Shown here in pieces: positions 23,533-35,234 of a DNA stretch of 64,000 nt (positions are counted from its first letter, which is position 1; every line of letters begins with the position of its first letter). Source of the stretch: Diphasiastrum complanatum (taxonomy: Eukaryota > Streptophyta > Lycopodiopsida > Lycopodiales > Lycopodiaceae); the NCBI GenBank assembly GCA_029204225.1, contig CM055099.1:49001290-49065289 (forward strand), given 5' to 3'. Under the pieces are notes generated by a model. That model searched no databases and was not told where the DNA came from. It worked only from the letters and a program-made list of their open reading frames with translations. A program made the translations under genes and the position numbers.

Positions 23533-24214
23533 TGTAAAAATTACAGCAAATAAGGATCCTAAAACACTTGAAATAATGAGGGAAACAATAGATTATGATT
23601 TCATAAGATTAGCACAAGTTGAACCACCAAAATCCATCAAAAATCTATGCTTGAACCTCACTAAATGGCCCAAATCCTTGAAGAAGACTTCACACGTGTG
23701 AAAGTATGGCCTCCCACAGTCTGAGTACTGTACACCAGACCTACATTCAATCCTATAATCATAAGTAATCACAAGTACTCAAACAATTATGAACATAGAG
23801 AGCAATTGCACCATTATGAGAGAAAAATCATGAAATTGCTTGATTGATTTTGGTGAGATATCATCACCTATATATACATGATCCATCACGGTTTTGGGCA
23901 GGTATGAGTAGCCCTAAACCTATTCCTAATGCTAATTTTGGTGGATCTTTCATCCCTACCAGGTTAGAGTTGGAATCTTGGAGATCCCTCAACAATGCAA
24001 AAATTACCAAAAATAGCTCCTATTTTTTCTCCCTTGTATCTAAGCATAATTTGGACTCATTCCAAAGGTTCTAACACTTAGGTCTACTTGAGAACATCCT
24101 TATGAATGGAATCCTATGCTATTTGGTACGTGTGACAAGCCACATCATGATTATCTAACTATTTACAAGTCATATGACCAAAACTAGTCAAGCTAGAATT
24201 GTGAATTTTTAACA
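23533..24214 (-). repeat. 3' LTR of Copia element C
   Basis: Its inner edge is next to the purine tract at 24215 and its outer edge (tgtaaaaattacag) is at 23533. About 550 bp match the 5' LTR at 28136-28688 almost perfectly. A G-box CACGTG lies at 23693-23698 within the palindrome ttcacacgtgtgaaa. Length is 682 bp. Confidence 0.85.
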
Positions 24215-24225
24215 CTCCTCCTCAC
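24215..24225 (-). other. Polypurine tract of Copia element C
   Basis: On the minus strand gtgaggaggag immediately precedes the LTR start TGTTAAAAATTC, the standard plus-strand priming position. Confidence 0.8.
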
Positions 24226-24228
24226 TAT

Positions 24229-24690
24229 CTAGCTTGGTTCAATCATTGCTTTACTAATCACTCCAAGTGATGATCTGAACTTCATAAAAGGTGTCTTTTG
24301 AAGTGGTTTAGTAAGTAGATCAGCTACACATTCATTGCTTGGAACATGCTCCAAAGCAATCTCCTTGGCTTGCACCATTTCTCTCACAAAGTGATGGCAT
24401 ATCTCAATGTGCTTAGATCTTGCATGGAAGATTGGGTTAGATGCAAGGTGTTGGGCTGATATATTGTCATTGTAGATGATTGGTGCCTCCTCTGAATCCA
24501 TGATCTTTAGTTCCACCAATAATCTCTTGATCCAAAGTACCTCCTTTGTAGTGGTTGTCAAAGCTTTGTACTCGGCCTCGGTTGAAGATAGAGATATAGT
24601 TTCTTGCTTTTTTGAAAGCCATGAAACCACACCTTCTCCTATGAAAGTTGAATAGGCACTTGTTGATTTCCTATCCCTCTCTCTTGAGCA
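24229..24690 (-). pseudogene. Copia element C, RNase H
   Basis: Open from the deletion junction (about 24685) as RKSTSAYSTFIGEGVVSWL, SLSSTEAEYKALTTTTKEVL, YNDNISAQHLASNP and ARSKHIEICHHFVREMVQ to the stop at 24229. It is out of frame with the gag-pol upstream because the RT deletion shifted the frame. Confidence 0.9.
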
Positions 24691-27323
24691 TAACCTTTTG
24701 CAACTAATCTTGCTTTATGTTTGTTAACACTCCCATTTGCATTCAACTTAAGCTTGAAGACCCACTTGCATCCTATTACATTCCTTTGAGGTCTCTCAAC
24801 AAGCAACCAAGTTTCATTCTCAATCAAGGCATCATACTCATCCAACATAGCTTTATACCATTCTTTGGAGTTCAATGCATCTTCAACATTAGACGGTTCT
24901 TCAAAACTAGATAAAGCATAAGAAGTGGATGAGATACCCTCAACTTGTTGTCCTTTGCCTTGATATGTGAGCCTTGATGGCTCCACTTTTGCCCTTGAAG
25001 ATCTCCTTGGTGTGATAGGTGGGTTTGGTGCTTGCTCCTCCATGAGCTCCTCCTCAAAACCAAGATCTTGCTCCTCGGCCATCTTCTTCTTGATTGTTGG
25101 AGCACTTGAGCATTCTTCAAGCATATGCATATGATGTTCATCAAAGATGACATCCCTTGAAACAACAAATTTGTTCAAGGATGGGAGATAGACTTTGTAG
25201 CCCTTGCTTGAGCTTGCATATCCAAGCATGATCCCTCTTGTGGAAGATGGATCCTCCTTGGTTCTTGTTTCCAATGGCACATGCACATAACATATACACT
25301 CAAAAACTTTAAAGTGATTAAGATTGGGTTTCTTTCCATACAACATCTCATAAGGAGTTTTGCCTTTAATTGCTTTGCAAGACACCCTATTCATCAAGTA
25401 GTTTGCACATACAAGAGACTCACCCCAAAAGGATTTGGGCAAACAAGCATCTAATCTTAAAGCCTTAGAACATTCACATAATGTTCTATTCCTTCTTTCA
25501 GCAACTCCATTTTGTTGAGGAGTGTAAGGACAAGAAGTCTCTTTCTTGATCCCTTCCTCCTCACAAAAGGCCTTGAACTCATTGGAGATGAATTCTCCAC
25601 CATTGTCACTTCTAAGAATCTTGATGCTATGATTATGATGCTTTTCCACATACAACTTGAACTTTATAAAAGTATCAAATACTTGAGACTTGAAGGAAAG
25701 TAAGAACACCCAACAATATCTTGAGTAGTCATCAATGAAGGTTAAAAACATGGATGAACCTCCATTAGATTTGGTGCTAGCAATGTGCACATCCGAGTGT
25801 ATGAGTTCAAGAGGATGAGATGACTTTGTGATGGAGTTAGGAAACACCTTCTTATGTGCCTTGGATAAGGCACAAGCTTCACAAACCTTGTCTTCCTTCC
25901 CAATAGACCTTGGTAGGCCTAAAGCATACTCCTCCTTGATCATAGCCTCCATGGAACCCGAGTTGACATGTCCAAGTCTTTTGTGCCATAAAGTAAAGGT
26001 AGATATCTTGCTCTTCTCGGCCAACATGACAACATTAGTATCCACAAATGCATCCAACTTATAAAGTTTGCCAAGTCTAGTGCCCTTAGCCACTATCTTA
26101 CCCTTCTTCTTGATGAAACATTCATTTGAAGCAAAGTCAACATTGAAACCATTGTCTACCATTTGGCCAACACTTAGTAGATTCTTTGTTATTGTAGGAA
26201 TGTACAAAACACCTTCTATGTTGATCTTTTTGGAAGATCCTAAGCAAAGGGGAATTCTACCAACTCCTTCAATCTTACAAGCTTCATCATTTGCTGTATA
26301 GATAGACTTTATAGGTCCATCATAAGATAAGAGATAAGAGAAAAACTCCCTTTTACTAGTCATGTGTGAACTAGCACCCGAGTCAATCCACCAAGGATCT
26401 TCTCCTTTGAAGCTTGTTGAAGAAAATATGGACATCATGAGAGAGTCCTCATGTGAACTCTCCTCCTCCTCCTCTTTGCTCATGTTGGCTTGGCTTTGAT
26501 CTTGCTTCCTCTTGAAGCATTCCGAGGCATAATGCCCCATCTTGCTACAATAGTAGCACTTCACCTTTGATTTGTCCTTCTTGACTTTGGTGGTTGATGG
26601 AGATGCCTTTGGGGGTCCTTCTTGATCCTCAAGCTTTGTAGACTTCTTGAATGTTGATCCTTTGCCTTTGGACTTGCCTTTGCCTTTGGTGAAGAGAGCT
26701 TGGTCATCTCCACCTTGGATGGAAAGCCTATCCATCCTCTCTTGCATTTGGCTCCTTCTTGATTCCTCGGCCATGAGCGTGCCTTGGAGTTCTTCAAGTA
26801 TGGGTAGCTTACCCATAATTGCATATCCCTGAACCAAATTGTCAAATTCAAAGCTTAGTCCATTCAATATGAGTTGAACAAGCTCTTCATCCTTGATAGG
26901 GTCACCTATAAAGGCTAGCTCTTTGTTCAATTCCTTTACTCTTAGGACAAAAGTATGTGCACTCTCTCCTTTCTTTTGATAGCTTCTATAGATTTGATTC
27001 TTCAAAGCTAACATTCTAGTTTGGTTCTTGGATTCATAGACCTTTTGCAAAGTCTCCCAAGCATCTTGAGCTGAAGTGCAATCTCCTACCTCTCTTAAGA
27101 GTTCATTTGCAACATTCATTTTTATGCAATGTAGTGCAACATTGCACCTCTTGATGTATTTGGCTTTTTCTTGAGGATGAATAGGTTCACCCTCCTTACC
27201 ATTTACAATTTCCATCAGATCTTGCATGATCATGATAGATTCCATTCTAACTTTCCATATGGAATAGTTAGTTTTGTTGAGCCTTTCATTAGTATCCAAA
27301 AGATATGCATCTATAGATGCCAT
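24639..27323 (-). CDS. Copia element C, gag-protease-integrase polyprotein lacking RT
   Basis: An 894-residue open frame. In order: UBN2-type gag (about 1-200), zinc knuckle CYYCSKMGHYASEC (about 255), protease WWIDSGASSHM (about 310), pre-integrase zinc site LWHKRLGHVN...CEACALSKAHK (about 450-500), integrase core with HSDVHIAS, FIDDYSRY, RSDNGGEF and PQQNGVAERRNRTL, and the start of RT (KEWYKAMLDEYDALIENETW, KHKARLVAKGYAQE). At about 24685 the frame leaps from GYAQE to the RNase H start, removing nearly all of RT including YVDD. The last residues are frameshifted. Gag, protease and integrase look intact, so the element could at most move with RT supplied in trans. It is the longest frame in the window. 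Confidence 0.9.
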   Translation of the reverse strand: MASIDAYLLDTNERLNKTNYSIWKVRMESIMIMQDLMEIVNGKEGEPIHPQEKAKYIKRCNVALHCIKMNVANELLREVGDCTSAQDAWETLQKVYESKNQTRMLALKNQIYRSYQKKGESAHTFVLRVKELNKELAFIGDPIKDEELVQLILNGLSFEFDNLVQGYAIMGKLPILEELQGTLMAEESRRSQMQERMDRLSIQGGDDQALFTKGKGKSKGKGSTFKKSTKLEDQEGPPKASPSTTKVKKDKSKVKCYYCSKMGHYASECFKRKQDQSQANMSKEEEEESSHEDSLMMSIFSSTSFKGEDPWWIDSGASSHMTSKREFFSYLLSYDGPIKSIYTANDEACKIEGVGRIPLCLGSSKKINIEGVLYIPTITKNLLSVGQMVDNGFNVDFASNECFIKKKGKIVAKGTRLGKLYKLDAFVDTNVVMLAEKSKISTFTLWHKRLGHVNSGSMEAMIKEEYALGLPRSIGKEDKVCEACALSKAHKKVFPNSITKSSHPLELIHSDVHIASTKSNGGSSMFLTFIDDYSRYCWVFLLSFKSQVFDTFIKFKLYVEKHHNHSIKILRSDNGGEFISNEFKAFCEEEGIKKETSCPYTPQQNGVAERRNRTLCECSKALRLDACLPKSFWGESLVCANYLMNRVSCKAIKGKTPYEMLYGKKPNLNHFKVFECICYVHVPLETRTKEDPSSTRGIMLGYASSSKGYKVYLPSLNKFVVSRDVIFDEHHMHMLEECSSAPTIKKKMAEEQDLGFEEELMEEQAPNPPITPRRSSRAKVEPSRLTYQGKGQQVEGISSTSYALSSFEEPSNVEDALNSKEWYKAMLDEYDALIENETWLLVERPQRNVIGCKWVFKLKLNANGSVNKHKARLVAKGYAQERGIGNQQVPIQLS

Positions 27324-28122
27324 CTAGTCTCCTAATCAAGGACTTGACACAAATGAAGGTTACTTCTATTGATTTGATTGAAGGTCTACCTTATCCCACT
27401 TCTTAGGGACCTGAAAAGATCAGTAATAGACTTCCTATAAAGATCTAAGAATGATCTCTAACAAAATCAAATCATAGAATACTAGAAACAATGCACTTGC
27501 TTGATTGAAGTAGACAATACTAGTAGAATTGCCCCTCTTTCTATAAAGAACATTAAAGCTTCCAAATGATCTGATCAAGAGTGAATTTCAGCAACCTAAT
27601 ATACTTCCAAAATCACTTGTAAAAGAGCTAAATGGAACTTAATGAGGATGCAACACAATCTACTATCCAATCACAAGCAAAAAATGATCAAAATTGATGA
27701 AAAATTGATCTAATTTGGTGCATAAGTCAAGCAATGGTTGGACTGAACCTAAATCACTTTAGGAGGTGCCTACTACACCTTAGAACAGCCTTGAAGAGTC
27801 CCCAAAACTCTGATATTCCCTCTCCTTGAATGCTAGAAAGCCTCCTCTATGAAATCACCTCCAAAACTCGCTTAGAAATCAATGCTTGGAGCAAGCAAAA
27901 CTTGCTATCTTGGTAATGTGAATTGAATTCAACTTTGCCTCTGGTTTTAGACACCTAAACACCTGCAAATGAAGTCACACAACACCAATCTCCAATGTAT
28001 TTGACTCACTTTGAGTTCTAGAATCAATACTAGATGCTAAGATCCAATCTACACAAGATTTAGATCAAAAATTGTGATCAAATTGAATGAAAACCAAGGA
28101 TTTAGCTCATTTCAACCTTTAG
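27324..28122 (-). other. Leader of Copia element C
   Basis: About 800 bp between primer site and gag start, with no coding sequence. Confidence 0.7.
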
Positions 28123-28135
28123 GCTCTGATACCAT
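28123..28135 (-). other. Primer binding site, initiator tRNA-Met
   Basis: The minus strand reads TGGTATCAGAGCC, the standard Copia primer site complementary to the 3' end of initiator tRNA-Met. It directly abuts the LTR edge at 28136. Confidence 0.95.
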
Positions 28136-28688
28136 GTAAAAATTATAGCAAATAAGGATCCTAAAACACTTGAAATGATGAGGGAAACAATAGATTATGA
28201 TTTCATAAGATTAGCACAAGTTGAACCACCAAAATCCATCAAAAATCTATGCTTGAACCTCACTAAATGGCCCAAATCCTTGAAGAAGGCTTCACACGTG
28301 TGAAAGTACGGCCTCCCACAGTCTGAGTACTGTACACCAGACCTACATTCAATCCTATAATCATTAGTAATCACAAGTACTCAAACAATTATGAACATAG
28401 AGAGCAATTGCACCATTATGAGAGAAAAATCATGAAATGGCTTGATTGATTTTGGTGAGATATCATCACCTATATATACATGATCCATCACGGTTTTGGG
28501 CAGGTATGAGTAGCCCTAAACCTATCCCTAATGCTAATTTTGGTGGATCTTTCATCTTTACCAAGTTAGAGTTGGAATCTTGGAGATCTCTCAACAATGC
28601 AAAAATTACCAAAAATAGCTCCTATTTTTTCTCCCTTGTATCTAAGCATAATTTGGACTCATTCCAAAGGTTCTAACACTTAGGTCTA
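28136..28688 (-). repeat. 5' LTR of Copia element C, outer end missing
   Basis: Matches the 3' LTR from its inner edge until 28688. There the homology stops, although the other LTR continues about 130 bp further. The U3 start and the target duplication are therefore lost on this side. The G-box CACGTG is at 28295-28300. Confidence 0.8.
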
Positions 28689-29125
28689 GGTCTGCTCTAC
28701 GCATGTTTTTTAGCTACACCTGCAAGGGATCGCAGCAGTAAATTGCAAGTGGACTTGTGTGATTGGTAGCATCAACGCGCATCTGAGAGACTCAGAAAAT
28801 CACAACTTCTAGTATTTTCCAGCCACATTTTCCAAAACAATATGATATTTAATAATCTTCACCTGTGAATCTGTCTGACAACCTGAGAAGATAGTTTTGT
28901 TCTATTAACAAAATATAAATTATAGAACTGTACTAATTCTATCGACAATACGCCCTTGAAAAGTCACCGACAAATAACTACTAGTTTATTTTAAACTCAA
29001 GTCTTTTTCTCCGTCATCAACCTACAACATAATGAACTAAGGTTTTGAACTAAGATGTCATCCAAGAATTTTGAACTAACATTTTAGTATGCGATTTTGA
29101 ACTAAGATGTCATGTACACTAGATT
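28689..29125. other. No gene recognised
   Basis: AT-rich. The phrase ttttgaactaagatgtcat occurs near 29042 and again near 29095, a small local duplication. Confidence 0.4.
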
Positions 29126-29640
29126 TTAGCTTTCTAAGCAATGGAAACATTTCCTTACCGTTTCATGTTTCTCATACAACGGTTTGTCAGAGAATTTCTG
29201 TGATAAGTTGGGTTTGAAAGGCATGCCCAAACTGGAACAGAATCTATCTCCATCCTCTTGTTCGCTGGATTTAATGGATGAATTAGCATGGACAATTTGC
29301 TGCGGTGCCAGTCGTTGTTGCAAGAAAGCGAGAAACTAATTCAGAGCAATGCTCTCTTCCACAAGGAGAGATTAGCTGACGTCATTCAGGGACCTTAAGA
29401 CAAACTTCATAAAAACTGCTTAGCCACACATGAGACTGCTTCCTATGAATCAGCTTTGTCTGTAGGAGCTTCTATCAATGCTGCCCAAGCCTTTTGGCCT
29501 CGATAAAAGCTGACAAGAACAGAATCGGTGGATGAAGGCTGTCCTCTACCTGCTTTGGGTGATGCAGACGAACTGAGTACTGTGAATGATCAGCAAACGT
29601 TGGCAAACAATTTTATCCTCCTGGAACTGCATAGCCTGTT
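29126..29640 (-). pseudogene. Decayed fragment of an unidentified gene
   Basis: From about 29590 down, the minus strand reads as protein with scattered lesions: GQPSSTDSVLVSFYRGQKAW, then AALIEAPTDKADS, a stop, a one-base frame change, KFVLRSLNDVS, a stop, SLLVEESIALN, a stop, then FLAFLQQRLAPQQIVHANSS and a final clean stretch ending KHETV at a good donor site (gtaagg near 29146). The continuity across three stops and one frameshift argues for a real former exon. I do not recognise the family and no transposon motif is visible, so a host-gene pseudogene is plausible. Confidence 0.5.
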
Positions 29641-31054
29641 CATATGGAGTCAAATCTCAGGCCCTGTCTGAGAAAAACGACGTATGGTGTTTCTGATGCT
29701 AGATGTAGCCTAGATCAGTAAACTGAATGACACAGAAGTTAGAACCTGAGCTTCAGCTAGGTATTGGCATGTGTCTCCAACTCGCGTATCTAGCTCTCCA
29801 AGCGCTTGCTTATGCAACTCAAGGTAGCGTGGTATACATCCACGGAGCTCTCATGACTAGTAGCAATACAAAAGTATCGCCTAACTGCATGTATCCGATC
29901 AAGATGTACAAAAAGGTGTCCAGATCTGTCAAAACTGTAGTTTCTGTGTTCGATCGTTTCTGCTGGTTTACATGAAGTACACATATGAGAACAGCATGTT
30001 CAGCGATCAGGTTCTAAAAATCAAGCGGAGTGAAAAGATTTTTCAACAAACTTGTGGGCAATCTCTCTTGAAGTTGTGAACGCAATGAATTGTCTTAGAA
30101 AGAAAAAAGGTTCTTCTCAGCGCTTACCAAACAAGACAGCAGGAAAAAGTTCCTTCCCAGCGATTAGTTTGCAAGCTCTCTCTTTGGTCGCGATCGTTGG
30201 AGTTCGAGTAGTGCAAGCATTGGAGTTCAGACCTCGTATCAGCAATTCATGTGTCTTAGAGATCATAGTTTCTCATCATCGTTTCATCTGCATCTGAATA
30301 GCGATCAACTGCTGTCAGATGCGATCTGAGTAGTGTGTTGCAAGGTGATTGATGTGTCTTAGAGACCACAGTTCTCATCATCGTTTCACCTGCATCTGGT
30401 TAGCAATCAGCTGCCTGTCAGATGCGATCTGAGTAGCATCTTGCAGGCAAGGAACTGACATTGAACAAGAGTAGCAAGCAGTTTTGAGAGTAGCTTTTGT
30501 CTTTCTAGAGTAACGACTAGTCTCGAGTTGAATTTGTAACACAGTGGCAAATAACAAAGTAGCAATCAGTTTAAAACAGAGTACTGATTAGTTTGGAGTT
30601 AGATTTCCGTTGCTCTGTCTTCAAAAGATCTACGAAGTTCAGCGACTAGCTTGCAGTGTTCAAATTAGGACTCTGAAAATTTTCCAGGCATTTTCATGAT
30701 TTCATGGATTGGCGTGTTCTAATGGCTTCATCTTGAATTTTGTTGAATGCGTATGGGTATGTTTTAGTGCATGCAGGTTGCAACGATCTTGTCTTTGTCT
30801 GAATTCTGCTACAAATTGCATGAGATGAAGTCTGTCTGTTGTCTGCTTTGCATGCCTGTTAAAACAAAGTAGTAAAGAGGTACAACTGTTTTGCAGATCA
30901 TATTGTCAGTGATAGGAGCATTATCGCAATTCTGACCCGAAATTCAGATCAAAAGCATTTCAACATCAGAATAAAAACTACAGTGCAGAATATTGAACCA
31001 AAAAGGACAGATCAGAGTTACGACTGACAGTCGGCATTTTCCAAATGAGTCAGA

Positions 31055-31057
<3 letters not shown>
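29641..31057. other. Non-coding stretch
   Basis: Short frames only. Contains the tandem duplication at 30250-30447 and repeated gcgatcag phrases resembling 8270-8620; possibly transposon untranslated sequence. Confidence 0.35.
30250..30447 (+). repeat. Tandem duplication, two units of about 95 bp
   Basis: Unit 1 (30250-30345) and unit 2 (30353-30447) both start tgtgtcttagaga and include cagatgcgatctgagtag. They differ by scattered substitutions and small gaps. Confidence 0.8.

Positions 31058-31095
<38 letters not shown>
31058..31095 (+). repeat. (TC)n microsatellite, 38 bp
   Basis: Uninterrupted TC run. Confidence 0.97.
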
Positions 31096-31099
<4 letters not shown>

Positions 31100-31271
31100 G
31101 TGAACAAAATTGTTTCCAAGAAGCAATAGCTAAGAAAGAGTTAATTGTGTGTCAACATCCTTTGTATCAAGTGCTGAATAGGAGGCCGACTTATCAATCA
31201 TTTCCAGATAACATATAAATTCAAAGATGAGTTCTATTCATGCAATGAAGGGATAATTTAAAAATTAAGTA

Positions 31272-31378
31272 AGGGAGAAGGTCCCACGGTGGGGGCCTTT
31301 TGGGTTTTGAGGCGCCCGAGGGCGGCAGCCTGAGGGTGCCTCCAAACCCGGAAGGCCCTTGCCCCTGGGCCTTCCCCT
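31272..31378. repeat. GC-rich island with nested inverted repeats
   Basis: About 107 bp of GC-rich sequence in AT-rich surroundings. Stem A: 31302-31317 with 31334-31349 (14 of 16 pairs). Stem B: GGAAGGCCC at 31350-31358 with GGGCCTTCC at 31367-31375 (perfect, 8-nt loop). An outer stem pairs 31272-31286 with 31366-31378 as an alternative to stem B. No coding frame; looks like a foldback element or structured terminus. Confidence 0.6.
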
Positions 31379-32342
31379 ACGTAAATTAACTGCACATTTT
31401 TTTTTAAACTTTTTATTTTTTATTTTTACAAAGTTTACTTTTCAAAAATAGTAACTTCGGATAATGAATCAATTATCAATCGTAAATTGTAGCCATGAAT
31501 TTGGAAATTTGAATTCCAAACGCTAAGTAACAAAATCTATTTTCATGATTTGGATTATAAAAAATATAGAGTAAAGAACTATTGTTTGAAAGAACAATTC
31601 GCAAGCTTTGTAGACTATTTGGGATGTTTCATGGCAATTTGCAGATCGCAATTTCAAATTTCATTTTTCATATTGCCTTGGCGTTTGGGAGAAAGGCGAA
31701 TCTCCTAGTTTATAAAATCGAGAGGAAAGTCGCCACCTCTCTTTTTGCCAGCTTACACTTGATCAAAAAGATGGCTCTTTAACAGCTAACTTTTTCTAAC
31801 AGATACTAACATTGTGGAAACATCTCAAATATTCTACAAAGCTTGCTCAATGTTCTTTCAAACGATTTTTTGTAAAATGTCTATGAAAAGAATAATTTTC
31901 TATTTTGGTTTTAGATTTAGTACGACAATTTTCAAAACAATAAATAATCATTTTCTGACGAAAACAAAGGGATTACAAGTATTCCAAGGAATTGTCTCTT
32001 TCTATCATTTGAACCATCGAACTAACTTCCAAAAAATCATTGTTTATTTTAAGATCAATCCTTGCCAATTTGAATAATTACCATGTGGAAGAATAAAGGA
32101 TTAGAGTTAGTAATTGACATCAACAATATTTTTATGTATCTCTATCAGTCAAATTGAAATAGATCCAATTCAGAAATCCCATTTCAAATGTCATTTATAT
32201 CATTAGATAATGCCCAGAGAACAAAAAGATTTTAGTTTCTTATTAATATTAAATCTACTTCATTTTCATAAACCAAAAAGTCCACATATGCAACATATGT
32301 CACATATCCACATATGTACATTTGTTTCTAAATTTAAATCTC
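31379..32342. other. No gene recognised
   Basis: AT-rich with two short plus-strand frames (31582-31782, 31814-32077) lacking motifs. Confidence 0.4.
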
Positions 32343-32353
32343 CTTAATATATC

Positions 32354-32407
<54 letters not shown>

Positions 32408-32424
32408 ATTTATGATATATTAAG
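32343..32424. repeat. Palindrome around an (AT)n tract
   Basis: A perfect 17-bp inverted repeat (CTTAATATATCATAAAT at 32343-32359 and its complement at 32408-32424) encloses about 45 bp of alternating AT. It can form a cruciform or may be a tiny foldback element. Confidence 0.85.
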
Positions 32425-35158
32425 TCGAACAATGTCAGGCGATGGTGACCAGGGTGTCCGCTTAACTCAGTCACTTGCTAGATGACTTAGCAACAAAATG
32501 GGTTTTTCAATGCGGCTTCATTTATGGAGTTGTCTTGTAGCTCTTGTTTCTAATTGTTTGCAAATTGATTGACACTTTTGATTGTAAATAGATTAGTTTA
32601 TATTTGTCAACTAAGTACATTTGGAGTTATGTTGCTCATTAGAACTCTTTAGAATCTTTTATACACTTGTACCAAATAGATTAATATATGACGGTCCTGG
32701 TGTTACACTACAGTTTGTTGTGGCCAGGATTGATGTCTTCTGTGTGTTCGGTCGTGCTTTTTGCCGTAGTCTATTAGACCTTGATTTCATATTGAGAATC
32801 GTGCAAATTTCTTTGGAAAATTTTCTTTTTATTTCAAATGCTCTCCAGCAAATCATATTATCGTATGCTATTTTTCTTCTACATCGCTGTTTCTATTCAA
32901 GACGTATTTCTATTCAACTTCCGACACATATTGCTTGTCTTGTGCATACTCTTCTAGTAGCAAACAAACTAGTATAACATACTATATTAGACTTAGATAA
33001 AGAAAATGCATCTTTTTCATTTATCTTCTTTTTTATTATAGAAGTAATATTGTAGCTACTTATTATTATTTCATTGTTATTAATGAATATTTAAAGATAC
33101 TCTTTACCTATCTGTTCATTCAAATAATAATCATACTTTGGATTTGTTTTATAAAGTGAATATTTCATTCTCATAACTTGGTTGCAATATTGATTGAAAG
33201 GCCATTAAAGGTGCTCTAACTACTAATTCTTGCTATTAAAAAAATGTGAAACATTTTACAATTTCTTCTCATGTTTTCACAAATACATAATCATAGACCA
33301 ATTCGTTGACTGATAAAAGTTGCGAAGTTATATATCAGTATTTGCTATCTATTATTATTATTTAAAAATAGCATTCTATATTTTTGGGAGTGATATTTTG
33401 TAAAATTAATTCAAAAAAATAGAATAGGAACTTTGTATCAATGGCAAGTTAAATATTTATGTCAATATATGTACAAGATTATGTTAATTGCAATTTCAAT
33501 TTGCTTTTCATACAATTAGAAATACAAGACAAATATGTTCAATAAGAAAGGCTTCTGGCAGAATGTAAATCGTAGATGTGAAATTGAAATGAAAGGTTTT
33601 GATTTGAAGTTTGAAAATTGAAACTAGATGTGTGTTGCATGTGAATTTTTCAATATGGAATTTCCTGTTGCTCTCGCCTTCATCTCGCACTGTCTGCCTC
33701 ACTAGCGTCCGAGAACATGCAAGAGAGAACAGATAGCACTCTAGTTCTATGATTAGGTCAGTGCCAATCGCATGTTCATTTGAGAACAGACATCAGAGAC
33801 ACACTATGATTAGATTTTGTATCGAAAACATGGTTTCACTATTCCAAGTTTGCATATTTCAATTATGATAAGTTAGTTTGCTCCTTTTTGAGTTTGTACA
33901 TTCAATGCACTTTATGTAGAGCAATATCATATCAATCATTAGTTAACGGATTCATCAAACAAAATCATATTGGCTAATGATTCCTCTTAATCGAATACAG
34001 AGAAATAGTTCTTATCATATGAAGCACACAGAATAGCATCAAACAAGTTCATTATCTGAACACATAGCTCATTCAAAATTGAAAGAAGTTCTACTTATGG
34101 TTATGCTTAACAACTTCAGCTCATTCCCTGCACACATTAGTCAGAATTGTCGCTCTCTGGTGATGCTTGAAAATCCACGTTAGAAAACTGAAATTTAGTA
34201 AGAAATGAGAAATATGTGTGACGTAGACAAAGAAGTATCACAAATAGTTACAGATCGTTCAGAGTGTATTTGCTCAATTGATAAGAAGTAATACTGTAAG
34301 AGATGGCAGAGGGAAAGAACGCTCAAGCTTATAGAAATTGGCTCTCTTCTCTCTCTATTGATACTCAAATCTGTGCGTATGCGTATGTACAATGGCACGA
34401 AGTGTCGACCTCATAGGAATGATCATCGGCCTCAATGTCGTTTACCAACCGTTAAGATGTCGATTGAGATTCGCTAATGCGTCTCTATAGAACGTCGCAC
34501 AAAATGTCGCGAGTTCTAAACTAAAAGTGAATTTACAAGGTGCAAATAAGCCTGTACATGAATTTGGGCACTATAGTACATGTATAAAAATTAAAAAAAA
34601 TTGCAATATAAAACAATAACTTTGGATAATGTGGGATCATGAGACTCCACATTGGCCAAGAGGAAGAACCGTACTCTGGTTGAATCAGCTAAATGTATGC
34701 TAGCGCATGCATCACTGCTCAAGGGTTTCTAGGCCGAAGTTGTCTCCACTATAGCATACGTGTTAGGGCCAATTTTGATAGGGGGTTAGTCCAGCCAAAA
34801 CGTCCTAAAAGGGTCAAGGGACCCCACCTCGAAAGGCGGTTCGGCCCTACGTGAGCAATAGAGGATTTGCCACTTCCAACCCTGATGGCCTTCTCTACTG
34901 CCCCGTGCTCCCCAACCGATGAGGGTTTTTCAGGCTCTCAGAGATACGGTTGCAAAGAGGGGGTTCTATCAATTTTGGTGCAATGATTCACTAGCTTTCT
35001 AGGGTTACGGTTCCGTAAAACTTCTGATCACTAATTCACATTAGGATCTTGCTAATGTCTCTTTCCCCATTGAATTCGGCTTACAGTTAGTAAAAATCTT
35101 ACATGGGCTTGAAACCGATTTATTGCCTATGATGTGCTCGTGGGGTGCAAGTTATACG
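32425..35158. other. No gene recognised
   Basis: A plus-strand frame at 32621-32977 (118 residues, hydrophobic) has no motif or repeat copy. 34640-35100 is locally richer in GC with no readable coding content; an old LTR is possible. Confidence 0.35.
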
Positions 35159-35234
35159 CACCGCTTTTTTTGATAAGCGGTGGTATTTTCACCAATCGTC
35201 GAGTCTAGGTATTTCGCTAGACAGTACCAACGAT
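35159..35234. repeat. Two adjacent hairpins
   Basis: Hairpin 1: CACCGCTT (35159-35166) with AAGCGGTG (35175-35182), 8-nt loop. Hairpin 2: GTCTAG (35203-35208) with CTAGAC (35217-35222), extended by ATCGT (35195-35199) with ACGAT (35230-35234). Function unknown. Confidence 0.5.

Noticed and set aside
23844-24074. 76-residue frame repeated at 28446-28676
   Set aside because: It lies inside the two LTRs of Copia element C; the repetition is that of the LTRs, and the start of transcription would not encode it.
30250-30447. CRISPR-like or satellite array
   Set aside because: Only two diverged 95-bp units in a plant genome; a simple tandem duplication explains it.
32621-32977. 118-residue hydrophobic plus-strand frame
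   Set aside because: No motif, no splice context and no second copy; AT-rich sequence yields such frames by chance.
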